This document shows, in pieces, positions 35,326-47,900 of a DNA stretch of 64,000 nucleotides; within the stretch, counting starts at the first letter, position 1, and the number at the start of each line of letters is the position of its first letter. The DNA is from Pteria penguin (lineage: Eukaryota; Mollusca; Bivalvia; Pterioida; Pteriidae). The stretch spans positions 66,960,179 to 67,024,178 of the forward strand of contig CM068584.1 of assembly GCA_035048485.1 (NCBI GenBank), given 5' to 3'. Under the pieces are notes generated by a model. That model was not told the origin of the DNA and made no database searches. It saw only the letters and a program-made list of their open reading frames with translations. Position numbers and translations under genes: made by a program.

Positions 35326-36374
35326 AGACAATGCTACCATTGAAAATTCTCTAGACAGACCCAATATTACATATTTTCACAGGGGTCGAATTGCTCAAGA
35401 CGAAAATGACAGGGAGTCGAAACGTTTAGGAATTTTTAAGTGATATTTCCTTCAAAAATGTAGGGGTGGTCTTTGGTAGCTGCGACGTGATCGATTTTTC
35501 TAAATGCCCTGTATCACTTCTGTTCTGTTTCGTATCATTTGGAATCAATACTGTGACGCTACTCATTAGTATTAAAGCTAGGATAACATGATTCAGAGTC
35601 GCTAGAGATTTGTTATTCTGCCTTATAAAAATGCCATCCCTCTAAAAAATGTGAACTCTTCGCGTTTTCTTTGTTCAAATGCGCATGCTCCAGAAATACC
35701 ATTACGTTGACCTTAAAGAAAGGCTAATCGGATCTCTTCGGCCTTTTACTTCGTAAGAACGAAAACGACAGAAGTGACTCGAATCAAAATGCGAGAACAT
35801 CTCTCAAGAACCGTTTAATACCTTAAACTAAGTCAATGTCAGTGAACATTAATCATATGTAGCATGCATGATAACCGCTAGGGAATGTCAAAGACCGATA
35901 ACTCCATTCACCGGAACTTTATATGATATTTGACAATAATTTTTTACAGAAAAAAAGTCAAGCAGAAAACACATTTGACCATAACACCCCAATCATGTTC
36001 ACGTGTAAATATCAGCTAGAATAAGAAAGACCGGGATGTAAGGTGGCGTTTGCACGAATCAATGATGATGACAGTTGCATGTATAAATATCAATTTGACA
36101 TGGAAATGACTAAACAATGTTAAAAAGTTAAAATAATCGGATGTGGACGTTTGGGAAGGGGTAGTCGAAAAAGTACATATTTTAAGTTGTCGGCGATTTG
36201 AATGGTAGCCTACTACAATAGCTTGTGGGAAAGCTTATATTTAGTTAATTTGAAATATGCACAGGAATGCACAAGATGATTAAAAAGCTAAAGCGAGAAA
36301 AAAAAATGATCAGAATGCGTGCAAAGTTATCGTTCTTTGTATACAGTTCGTTTTAAAAATAATTGTCATGATTG

Positions 36375-36611
36375 CTTCATTGATTGATTTTTGTTTAACG
36401 TCACACCACGAATATTTCACGTATATGGTGACGGCATCTTTGCAACGGACCCATCCGAAGCAGTGAGGGATCTTTAACGTGCCACGCATACCACGACACG
36501 GGGCCTCGGTTTTTACTGCCTCATCCGAAAGACCAGCATGACCAGAGCGGGACTCGAACCCCGGCCTCCCGATCAAGAAGCGAGTGCGATACCACTAGGC
36601 CATGTCGGCTT
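36375..36611 (-). mobile_element. tRNA-derived SINE, well preserved, minus orientation
   Basis: On the minus strand the head reads ACATGGCCTAGTGGTATCGC (A-box) and GGGGTTCGAGTCCCGC (B-box), at 36,541-36,611. The body has CTTTCGGATGAGGCAG, CCGAGGCCCCGTG, TGGCACGTTAAAGATCCCTC and CGGATGGGTCCGTTGC, and the tail has AATCAATCAATG. This is the clearest head of the family in the window. Confidence 0.85.
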
Positions 36612-36649
36612 ATAATTGCTTCAACTTTAACGACATGTAATTCATCTCA

Positions 36650-36661
36650 GTATATATATAT

Positions 36662-36745
<84 letters not shown>
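36650..36745. repeat. (AT)n microsatellite
   Basis: Nearly pure AT run with phase slips. Confidence 0.95.
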
Positions 36746-36754
<9 letters not shown>

Positions 36755-36774
36755 GGGAGATATTTTACATATAA

Positions 36775-36870
36775 AAAGACATCAGGACATCGAGGAGCCA
36801 CCGGCGAGACTCGAACCAGGGACCTGTCGGCCACCAGCCCAGGACCTACGGGATCACACTACGACGATGA
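36775..36870 (-). mobile_element. SINE head fragment, minus orientation
   Basis: On the minus strand B-box CTGGTTCGAGTCTCG follows a tRNA-like segment (CGTAGTGTGATCCCGTAGG). No SINE body follows, so the copy is truncated. Confidence 0.5.
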
Positions 36871-37042
36871 CTTGACAGATATAGATGAATTGTTGTGCAT
36901 AAATAGTAATATTGTTGCATGTAAATAATCTGATATCAGTGGACATCTTACATCAGCGTGATAATCTGTGTGCATTTACAGCCAGTCAGACATAATAAAT
37001 AGTATGGTATTAAGATATTAAAGTGATTAATTTGGGAGAAAA

Positions 37043-37270
37043 CAAGGACTGAAAACAGAGACTGATAACAGAGACTGAAAACACAGACTGATAACAGGGA
37101 CTGAAAACAGAGACTGAAACAGAAACTGAAAACAGACACTAATAACAGTCTGAAAACAGAAACTAAAAAGAGAAACTGATAACAGAGATTGAAAACAGAG
37201 ACTGATAACAGGGACTGAAAACAGACACTGAAAACAGACACTGAAAAGAAATTGAAAACATAGACTGATT
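37043..37270. repeat. 13-14-bp tandem repeat
   Basis: Units of GAGACTGAAAACA and GAGACTGATAACA alternate, with indels. Confidence 0.9.
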
Positions 37271-37594
37271 AATAGTCCTATTGGTTTCATACCTTTGAAA
37301 AATGATATCAACTGACTGTTCTCACAGGACATAGGATCTATGTATATCAGAAGTGCATATGTAACGGAAGAAAGTGATGAAATTGTGGCACTCAAAGAAT
37401 GCAGCTGGGGAATGGGGGAGGAGGGGGGGGGGGGGTATGTATCTTCTGTTAGACTAGCCACACCCGTAATAAAGTATAATTTCAAAATTTGAGCGGACTG
37501 TTAATTAACAAAGTGACGTTTCCTGAATGAGCTTGGAAGTCACAATATAACATTGAGTTTAAGCTTCAGCTCATAAAAATCATTTCTCTTTCAC

Positions 37595-37850
37595 ATGTGG
37601 CGGCACCTGTCTGGTGCATTGTTCTACACGTATGCAAATGACTATCCCGAGGCAGCAAGAAATCTTTTACGAGTCAAAATGAAATACCGAGACATGTGTC
37701 CTCGGTTTATACCCTTATCTAAAGGTTAAATAGGGAGGCAGGGGATAAATCACCATACAGTGCTCCGAATCGACACTCGGAATCGAACCGTTGTCCTCAG
37801 ACTGCAAGTCCAATGCGACACCCCTAGATCAAACTGCCTTCCTAAGTTCA
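37595..37850 (-). mobile_element. tRNA-derived SINE, minus orientation
   Basis: On the minus strand the head has GATCTAGGGGTGTCGCATTG (A-box) and ACGGTTCGATTCCGAG (B-box). The body includes TATACCGAGGACACATG, and the 3' part GCACCAGACAGGTGCC. Confidence 0.72.
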
Positions 37851-38073
37851 ATGCTAGATTGACAGCCCGACCTGCCTTCGTAAGTCCAATGTAAACCCCC
37901 CCCCCCCTTTCCACCTAGATCGACCTGCCCTTATACATTTTGTAACTCCAATACTACTCCCCCCCCCCCCCCCCCAGACCGGCCTGCCCTCATAATCATG
38001 CGATGTGTGTAGTATCAGTCAATGCCATGTACTGGATACGGATACTTCGGGAGCAGCATAAGACGTATTGTCC

Positions 38074-38074
<1 letters not shown>

Positions 38075-38113
<39 letters not shown>
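38075..38113. repeat. Poly(C) run of 39
   Basis: One of several long C or G runs in the region (37,425; 37,896; 37,960). Read length in such runs is often unreliable. Confidence 0.9.
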
Positions 38114-38115
<2 letters not shown>

Positions 38116-38161
38116 ATGTCACAAATTACACAATGGCTGAGGGGTTGTAACTTCTACCTGA

Positions 38162-38270
38162 ACAACGCGGCATTCATAGACCAAAACCGCTACATATTTA
38201 TACGTCATGCTTGCTAACGCGGCATTCATAGACCAAAACCGCTACATATTTATACGAGGTCATGCTTGCA
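38162..38270. repeat. Tandem duplication of ~54 bp
   Basis: AACGCGGCATTCATAGACC through ATACGTCATGCTTGC occurs twice in succession; the second copy has a 4-bp insertion (AGGT). Confidence 0.9.
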
Positions 38271-38669
38271 AACGACGGCAAGGAAAGGCAAGTACTTGAA
38301 CGTACAGATGGTGGATCTTAAACACGCGACCTCTCCGTCAAGACAACAGCGACTCTAGAAAATAACCATTTGGTTGGTTGGTGTTTCACGTCGCTTTCAA
38401 CAATTTTTCAGTTATATCGTGACATGGAAGCAGGAGGTAACCAACCTCTTAAACATAGTGGCGCAATCCCGGAGCGTCGGACAGAAATTGTTCATGGTTA
38501 AACTAATTCAATACAATAGTATACCCGCTTTCAACTTCTTTGAAAGGGTTATATTTCTAGACTCCAAGGATGTGTTGTTTGATGTCATTTTTTTCTATCA
38601 GACAAACGGACAGACAAATAAATACTGGCGAAAGCAATTACGATCAGTCACTTTGATTCCCTGGTGACA

Positions 38670-38832
38670 CAGTGGCGGATCCAGCGACCCCCTTTGCAGG
38701 GAGTTCATGGGGCGAATTTCGCAGATTTTGACAGAAAATGGGCCAAAATACTAGGTTTTGGATAAACCTTTTGGGTCAATGCCTGGGGGTGAGGATATGT
38801 CCACCTTTGCTCCCCCCCTAAATCCGCCACTG
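38670..38832 (+). mobile_element. 163-bp MITE with 5-bp target duplication
   Basis: Termini CAGTGGCGGATCC and AAATCCGCCACTG, flanked by exact TGACA at 38,665-38,669 and 38,833-38,837. Same length as the 20,379 copy although the interior differs. Confidence 0.82.
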
Positions 38833-38837
38833 TGACA

Positions 38838-41800
38838 CTATGGTTTGTTTGAAAAGTCGAAGACATAAATGAAACATGAAATCAGTTGGTCATGGTACAA
38901 GTTTAATTTTCAGCAACAAACCAAAGATGATATAACTAACAAAAGCAAAACTAACATAGAAAACAGAAGATAAGACAACTCCCTTAAACGACATTTCACT
39001 CTACAAAGTGCTGTGTTAAAATTAAAAAACTTATAAAATAACTTTTGACGAAAAAGGATCTACATGACAAAAATGTTTTTCATAAATGAAAGAATTTTTT
39101 AAAAATTTATGCTTATTCTTGAAGTCAATTTTAACTTAATCTTCAATTGGTATAATTTTCTCAAGAGATAACTTTGGTCTTTATATGAGACAATTTTTAA
39201 AGCGAACAACCAGACCATAAAGTTAACCTTTATAACCCTGGAGCTTTCTAACATTGTGACCTTCACGTATGGATTTGTCCAAAATTTGATTTTCAGTAAC
39301 TAATAGAGTCTACACACATCAATGATAACATGGAAAATTATCATAAATTGAGCAAAATCATTAAAAAGACGGAAAACAATGGCAAAAACAAATCTCAAAC
39401 TATCCTGATTTTATTCTAGTACCTGGAGGATGACGAGATTCTAGTCAATCACAGTTTTCTGACCTACGTAATGTATATTCTTGTCTACTTAATATATATT
39501 CAGTCACACTCTTTACAGTTACCTATTCAAAATGAGCAAAAGCAATATAAAAAGATATGTAAAGAATGGAATTACTTAATTTAAATCTCTTGAACAAAAT
39601 CTATCTCAACTACATCTCTTTCCCCATCCCTTAGTTTCTTATCTGCTACAATCCTTCTTTCTATGATGCATTTCCCTTGATCTGTTCCCTAATTTCAATC
39701 ATCCTTTCTTCATGTATCCCTCCCGTCTTCTTTCAACACTTTGGTACTTTTTTTCTTAGTACTATATAGCTCTTTATCTAATCATCCTTTCTCCTGTCTC
39801 CTAAAATCCCAAAATATCTCCATTCCAAACACTCCTTATACACTGTTATGATATTTCATATCACCCCTTTCTTTTACTTTATACTTTGATGTGACTCAGT
39901 GCTATCATAGAAAGTCAAAATAATCATAAACTCATCAAAATCTATTTTCTTATTAATATCAAAAATGGGGATAGAAAACCATTCATTAAAATATAATTCA
40001 TTCACAAGTCATTCATGAAATAATATTGTAGAATTGGATATAAAACAAAGGTAAAATACTATTGATTGTAAACATTTCATTCACTGCTGTGAACCAATCA
40101 AAGATACAAGTACACACAGACACATGGAATGTTACACTGAAGTTCACTGAGGTCATGAAGGAGGACAAACAGGTCAACCCAAATACTTATACCTACAGAC
40201 AATTCTCTGAAACTTGTCACATTCACAAAATACTATTACATTTCCCCTCGATGTGTTAGGAAGACAAACCTTTATAAAGCTGGAGTCTTTGTAAGTTATA
40301 CCCTCTTGGTACAATGTAGAATGGATTTACGTGATATTGCACTAAGTTGCTGGGACGAAAGTTTCCTTCACCACAGAATAATACAGACATAATGAGAAGT
40401 ACAGGGCCCGCATTGATAATGAGAAGGAACAGTACAGGGCCTGCATTGATAATGAGAAGGAACAGTACAGGGCCCGCATTGATAATGAGAAGGAACAGTA
40501 CAGGGCCCGCATTGATAATGAGAAGGAACAGTACAGGGCCCGCATTGATAATGAGAAGGAACAGTACAGGGCCTGCATTGATAATGAGAAGGAACAGTAC
40601 AGGGCCCGCATTGATAATGAGAAGGAACAGTACAGGGCCCGCATTGATAATGAGAAGGAACAGTACAGGGCCTGCATTGATAATGAGAAGGAACAGTACA
40701 GGGCCCACATTGATAATGAGAAGGAACAGTACAGGGCCCGCATTGATAATGAGAAGGAACAGTACAGGGCCGCATTGATAATGAGAAGGAACAGTACAGG
40801 GCCTGCATTGATAATGAGAAGGAACAGTACAGGGCCCGCATTGATAATGAGAAGGAACAGTACAGGGCCCGCATTGATAATGAGAAGGAACAGTACAGGG
40901 CCCACATTGATAATGAGAAGGAACAGTACAGGGCCCGCATTGATAATGAGAAGGAACAGTACAGGGCCTGCATTGATAATGAGAAGGGACAGTACAGGGC
41001 CTGCATTGATAATGAGAAGGAACAGTACAGGGCCTGCATTGATAATGAGAAGGAACAGTACAGGGCCTGCATTGATAATCATTCTATATACTACCAAAAA
41101 TGATACTAATTACTCAATTTTTCTTTTAAATTAATACTTCAACTTTCAGGTCAAGAGAAAACATGACTTTTGATTCATACTTTGGGCAAAATGACAAGGA
41201 ATGTACCAAATTGTGAAATTCATAAGTATTATAAGGTCAACTGAAAAATTCAATAGATACCCTATGTCTAATGTAATTTCATTATGATGGCTTAAGCCTT
41301 GTCATGTGAGCAGTACCTTAATAAAACATATCATCTACCACAATCACAGTCATGTACTTAAATGTATGTTAGTTTTTATTAGAAATGTTCTGTCAAGAAA
41401 GACAACTCTTGTATAAAAATTACCTTAATTACTTAATTACTCAATTACTTAATTCCTAGGGAAGTATACTGAAACAGATTGTTTATTCCTAACTGTTTGA
41501 ATGTTTTTGAAAAACCCCCAGTGACAATTCATAATTTTAAAAAATTAATCAAGTACAGACATATTCCTTTTCTGTTAATTCCCTAAATTTCCATATGAAT
41601 GTTTTTTCCCTTGCAATACAAGAAAAATAATATTTAGCTACTTTGTCATTAAAAATCTCTCAAGTTGTACCATACATGCAACAGTGAATTTTACCTAATT
41701 AAACTGCATACAATGTGAATACATGACCCTTCAACCAGTTCCCTAAATAACGGATGAAAATCCGTGATAATTTCCATAACATACTCAAAACCCTGTACTT

Positions 41801-44800
41801 TTCTCTACAATATCGACTACGAATATGCCTTTATAAATAAAATCAAAATAAAACACAACGGAAACAAAAAAGAATAATGCTAGTGGATAAAGAATACAAA
41901 TAAGATTATTTTATGCATTTTATACATGTTTATATATATGAATATGAACAACATCAACATCTGTAAACAACCACCCTATACATATATATATACTCAGCTA
42001 TACAAAAAATCTTTTATCTTATGCATTAGGAAAACATTTCCCTCTCTGTAGCTACAATAAATGGATCCTTTTTACAACTTTACATGTTAGGAACCCAGTC
42101 ACTGACATACTGTGTCCTGATTTTTAATTTGAGAGTAACGTCCTGATTGTGACAGTAAAATAGAATCACTTCTGTTTGTGTGGCAAAACATGATACGCTA
42201 AACACACACTGAGAGCTAGGATTAATGAAAGGGAAGTATATTTAAGGAAGGCTTTACTCGTATAATGGTTGCTATATTGAATAATGTAAGGTTTTGCAGA
42301 TAAAATTCTTTAGGACTGCTTTAAAGGAAGATAGGCGAAAATGATAAACATTTACATCCAGAGTGCTCTTTCCTTACTCTCAACTGTATCTCCGTGTCAC
42401 CTCTGTAAACTTTAGTGAAAAAAGCAACTAAAATAATTACTCAACATATTAACAATTCCATTTATAGTGATTTGATATCTATAAATGTAATGCCAATATT
42501 TGCCAATCGGCACACACTTTTTTATCATGATTTGCCACAAACATTCAAAGTGACAATAATAGCCTCTGAAATTTTCCAATCAAAGGACAACATCCTTCTC
42601 ATTGTAGCTACCAGTATGGTTACACATCCTAACGGCTACAATATGATCAATCATTTAATATCAACTCTAAAATTCTCATGCTAAGTTGTGAATCTGTTAA
42701 TCAACATTTGCTAACAACTTGTGTATGTATTTGGAAAGGAACGCTGCCATTCCCAGGGAAAAAGTACTTTTTTCTGGGAACAGATCAAAATATGAGTAGG
42801 AATGTTTTACTATATCAAAAATTTTTTCCAACATACAAAAGCACAAAAAAAAATTAACTTGGTATGTCCATCAAATAATTAAATAATTTCCAAACTTTGA
42901 ACAAGCCATACATCCAAAAAGATTTGCTTATGATGGAATACATATAGATTCATACTGTGAGTTGAATTCAAATCTTGTTTGAACACAAAATATCATGACT
43001 TGTCATATATTGTAATGAAATAAAACCATGATTTATACTAATGTGGCACACCCCACATTTCCATTGGAAAAACCTCCTTAGAATATACCCTCCAGACAAA
43101 ATAAAGTATACCCACCCAGTAGGGATGTCAAAGATAATCATATATTGGTGTATTATTGATACAAACAGCTATATATTTCTTATAGTATCCAAAATTTCCA
43201 TAAAAACAAGCAGTTCATTTGCCTTTTCTTTACCTCCTTTCTGTCAATGAATGTTCATTTCTGTTACGTCCATAATATGTTTAGCGACAGAATCAAGCAA
43301 TTACAGAAAGAATTCAAGAACCTTCCATTGCTATCAAGCATCAATGGGCTGGAATAATGCTGAATGCCGTCAACTCTTCGACTTGATAATGAATAACTAA
43401 GGAGTATTTCACCTACTCTACATAAGTATTAAGCCTGTTTTATTTTGGAGCTTTTGAAGGAGAAATTTGAACTCTGACCTTGTATTTCTATTCATTTTAG
43501 AAGAAATATATCAGTATGTACAGGTATTAATAATTTGGCTAGTTTATGAATTATGAATTAGGTATCTTATCAATGACATCCCTACTCCCTCGGAAATCTT
43601 AGGGTGTGTTTAATGCTTGTAGTGAATCTAAGTCCTACCGGTATTTTAAAGATTTTTCACAGAGCATTCAATTCTAATCAAGCACTGCTTAGTGTGATAT
43701 ACAGCAGCTTTTAGGAACCCTCTAAATTAAGCAGACAAAGTGAAGATGGTGGCCGCAGTCTCACTAGAAGAGATTAAAAATTTTCCAATAAAACATTAAG
43801 ATATATAATGCAATTATAGAATTAAAGTAAGTCAAGCAGTTTTGTATGGGCAGTGACGGATGATGTTCAAGTGGTGTAATCCAATAAGGAAGATAACTCT
43901 ATCTAATTAGAGTAAAAGAAGGTTGTACAGGAACACTCTATACAATCAGGCATGCTGTACTTCACCAGAGGTAACGGGAGAATTTGTCATGGTGAAAACT
44001 TGTTTCTGATAAAAATCCTTTGTGTTAAACAATTACAATATGTTTTGTACCTACATTTGCAATTCTTCATAAACAACAGAAAGTTCATGATGTAATTAAC
44101 ACTTTGTTTTCAACACTCCGTAGTTGATTGTTCCGTGATATGCAAATCAGCTTCAAAAATAGCACCTGAATACACTACGCTTGTTAAACACACCCTTACT
44201 ATGGGAAATTAAAGCACCACTGATATAGCAAACGACCCAGACAACAATCAACCCTTTATCCCATTCTTATGGGAATCGTGTGAACCAAATACTACAATGA
44301 AAAACTTTATGTACATAATGAATACGTATATCAAAAAATGTGATTTTATTAAAATGACAAAAATGAGTGGTTACTATGGAAACATAAACATAAACTTTAC
44401 AAAGGTCATAGAAAGGTGAAGACATCTAACTATTGAAATTATGATATTGTTTAGTAGAAACTGATAAAACAAACTGATATTGGTAAGAAAATTGATACAG
44501 TGGGCTGATCTTAATTGTAAATTCTTTTATACTACTGGTATTTCATACATAGAATAGCTATTAAAATCATTTAACAATAATCTAACTCTGTTTATTTTTT
44601 GTGCAGGAAAACAAAAATTTTCAAAATTCGAATTATTTTCTTCGTGCAGTGAAGCATGATATACTCAATTTATAACTGAATGCTCCACAGTTCTGATTGG
44701 TCATTCAAAGTCTCAATAGTCAATGAGAATGTCTTCAGTCCTCACAACCTTTGACCTTTTCCACTCTCAACCAATAATAATAAATATCCTATTGCAATAT

Positions 44801-44830
44801 AATAAGAGGTCTGTAAAATCAGATTCAGTA
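38838..44830. other. Region downstream of the tetraspanin gene, no gene seen
   Basis: AT-rich, without recognised SINE or MITE copies, and containing one 33-bp minisatellite (40,397-41,086). On the minus strand it lies downstream of the more distal tetraspanin last exon and could hold a long 3' UTR, but I could not fix a poly(A) site. Open frames are short. Confidence 0.4.
40397..41086. repeat. 33-bp minisatellite, about 21 copies
   Basis: Unit GAACAGTACAGGGCCCGCAT plus TGATAATGAGAAG; very homogeneous, with one copy lacking a C at about 40,770. Divisible by three, so frames up to 251 codons are open on both strands without being genes. Confidence 0.95.
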
Positions 44831-44905
44831 CTATAAAAATGCACTTGGATTTGCTCTTGGATCCTTTTGGTTTCTATATCGTAATGCTAGCCATATGCCA
44901 ATGAA
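44831..44905 (-). CDS. Tetraspanin last exon, version b
   Basis: Acceptor CTATTTTCAG, then 24 codons [24 protein letters not shown] and TAG. Same length and phase as version a, about 1.9 kb further downstream. The protein is conserved while third codon positions differ widely, so both seem to be under selection as alternative ends. Confidence 0.87.
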   Translation of the reverse strand, partial: FIGIWLALRYRNQKDPRANPSAFL

Positions 44906-47900
44906 CTGAAAATAGAGAAAAAAAATTCAGTTGCATGTACCACCAAACAGCGATCAGTTACAATCAAAGTGACAATGTCCACTTTTAATCTTTTAATAGT
45001 GTATCAATGTCATCTAGTTTACTGAAATCCAGTTCCTATGCAGTAAAGTCCTTGATAATATATTTTCAAAAAACTGTTTCTGTTCTTTATCTATCTGAAC
45101 GTTAATCACTGACACAACAAATCAAAGTTTAGTCTATGCTAGGTTCAAACCCAAGACCTTTCGGTCTCTAGCCAAACACTCAAACGGACTGACAGACAAA
45201 CAGATGGACGGACAGAGCAGCGACTATATGCTCTAATTTTGGGGAGAGCATAAAAAGAATAATGTAAAGCCAAGAAACAACCTTGAACTGGGCACTCAAT
45301 TTCATTGCTATAATACTTTATAGCTATATATTCACTAAGTCATATTCAAAACCTGTTGTTTAACAATCATAATGAAGTGAAATCTCCTTGAACAGACTTA
45401 TGTAAATATTCTAGAAAAACAAAATGCATGTACCTTCACAGCGTGTGCAAAACTGGCCTCGGTTTTACAGAACATTTGTCTGGTAAAGTTTCATATTTTA
45501 ATGAAATCATAGTGAGAGTTTTACCAGACCAATCCAATATTTACATGTACCAGATATTTGTGTTGGTCAGGTGAGTTTCAAAAACTGCAACTTCAAGCAT
45601 ATGTTCCATGGTCGAATTAAAGAAAGACGACTCTTAAGTGCATTAAGTGGATTGAAATCAAAGCATGCATCTGAAACAATGTTGAAGATCTGTAGCTCAA
45701 TATAGTTTTGTGTCAGCTGTGAAGCATTGTGATACAAGTTTGTCACCTTTGCCTAATTAACTATCTTCGCAGTTGAGAAAATTTCTCCTGATCGCTTTAA
45801 TCTTTCCAGTTTTTCAAATCTCTGTGTTTTAGCTACTTTCCCAGGTGACACAGTTTTATTTTCCAATGGCTGCCAAATAAACTATTGAACCACAGAATCT
45901 CACCGAGGTGTTTTTGTGAAGGATAAATGCAAAAGGAAGGAAAAAAGATCAATGCATCAAAATAATGACTTATGAGACAGGTTAATTGTGCAAGTACAAT
46001 TAATCCACAAAATTAATCATAAAGTGTAATGTGGGTGATTTAATGCCATCATGCACGCCTTGCTGTCTGGAAAATTAGTTTCAATCAAGAGAGGAAGAAA
46101 TGAACACAGAGGTTATTCAAAAGGTTGCATATACATGCAAACTGAGAAAACATGCAGCAATTTTTTTTTTCTTTTTTGTAGAAGGGAGGGTGGGTGTTGT
46201 TATTCAATATTTTGTATTAATAATATTTTTACACATATATGTAGTTTGAAACACTACATTTTCATTTAAATACAAAAAAAAAAATGGACAGATTTTAAAT
46301 TGCATTTTAACAATTTAAATATCATTATTATGGATTTTTTATTTTAATTTTGTGAAAATAAAGTTTATGAAAATAAAATTTTTATATGAATTTGGAGAGA
46401 GTAAATATGAAATGGCAAAAATAATCCTTAATTTTAAGACTTTAATCGGAAATGAAAGTGTAATGAATAGGATAAAAAAGAAATAAATTGAAGAAAAAAA
46501 AAAGGAACAAGGTTTGTAAAACCGTTTTAAAAGAAGTTTTCAAAATACTTCCTTGTCTAAAAAATTCAAAAAGCAGTTGACAAAACTACTTTTATTTCAT
46601 TAATCTAAAGTATCCTTCTGCCACAAACCAAAGTCTTAGTGGTCCCACTTTCATAAAAACCTCTACTTTATACCACAAAATGATATACCATATTACCACT
46701 TCATACTACTTTACCAGTTTTAAATCACTCATGCATGACCATAACCATGTAAGCCTGACAGGAGCAGAAGCACATACACCACATGTAAAAGGTCAGTAAA
46801 GTTAGTAGGAGCTACACGTGTGTGTTATTTACATTTTAGAGGAAGGACTTGGGGTTGGCCCGAGGATCCTTCTGGTTCCTGTAGCGAATCGTAATCCACA
46901 CACCTAGAATCTGTATGCAGTAAATAAAACACTGATCAATACTTGAGCAGACGACAAATTTCAATCAAATATTCACAAGTTGTTGCTGGAAATTTTCACA
47001 TTTTTTTACATCAACAGTGCTTAAAACAAACAAAAGACGAAAGTGCTGTAAGGAAATTTGAAGTGTGTAAAAGGCATCAGAAGGTCAAAGGTTAGTAACA
47101 CATAAACCAATCAACACTCAATTCATCATATCCCAAGCATGAAACATAGAGTAGATAAAACATGGTGTTAGTGACTGGCCATGCTCTCACTGTGGCTTAA
47201 AAACATAAAGACGAGACAAGAGTGCAGAATAGTCTTTCTCTAGCAGACATATAAATATATGTACATGTATGTAAAGGTGTATGTAACAGGATAATTCCAC
47301 AGAATATCTACCTTACACACACCTTGTCATTTACCTCTCCCCAGAGGATATCTACCTATACACACCTTGTCATTTACCTCTCCACATGGTATATCTACCT
47401 TATACACACCTTGTCATTTACCTCTCCCCATGGTATATCTACCTTATACACACCTTGTCATTTACCTCTCCCCATGGGATATCTACCTTACACACACCTT
47501 GTCATTTACCTCTCCACATGGTATATCTACCTTACACACACCTTGTCATTTACCTCTCCCCAGAGGATATCTACCTTACACACACCTTGTCATTTACCTC
47601 TCCCCAGAGGATATCTACCTTACACACACCTTGTCATTTACCCTCTCTCCCCATGGGATATCTACCTTATACATACCTTGTCATTTACCTCTCCCCATGG
47701 GATATCTACCTTATACACACCTTGTCATTTACCTCTCCCCATGGGATATCTACCTTATACATACCTTGTCATTTACCTCTCCCCATGGTATATCTACCTT
47801 ATACACACCTTGTCATTTACCTCTCCCCATGGGATATCTACCTATACACACCTTGTCATTTACCTCTCCACATGGTATATCTACCTATACACACCTTGTC

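Noticed and set aside
36541..36611. tRNA gene call from clear A and B boxes (also at 29,470, 30,960 and 37,780)
   Set aside because: Each head runs directly into the same SINE body and tail, so these are retroposon promoters rather than tRNA genes.
40342..41097. Overlapping frames of up to 251 codons on both strands
   Set aside because: A 33-bp minisatellite; all readings are period-11 artefacts.
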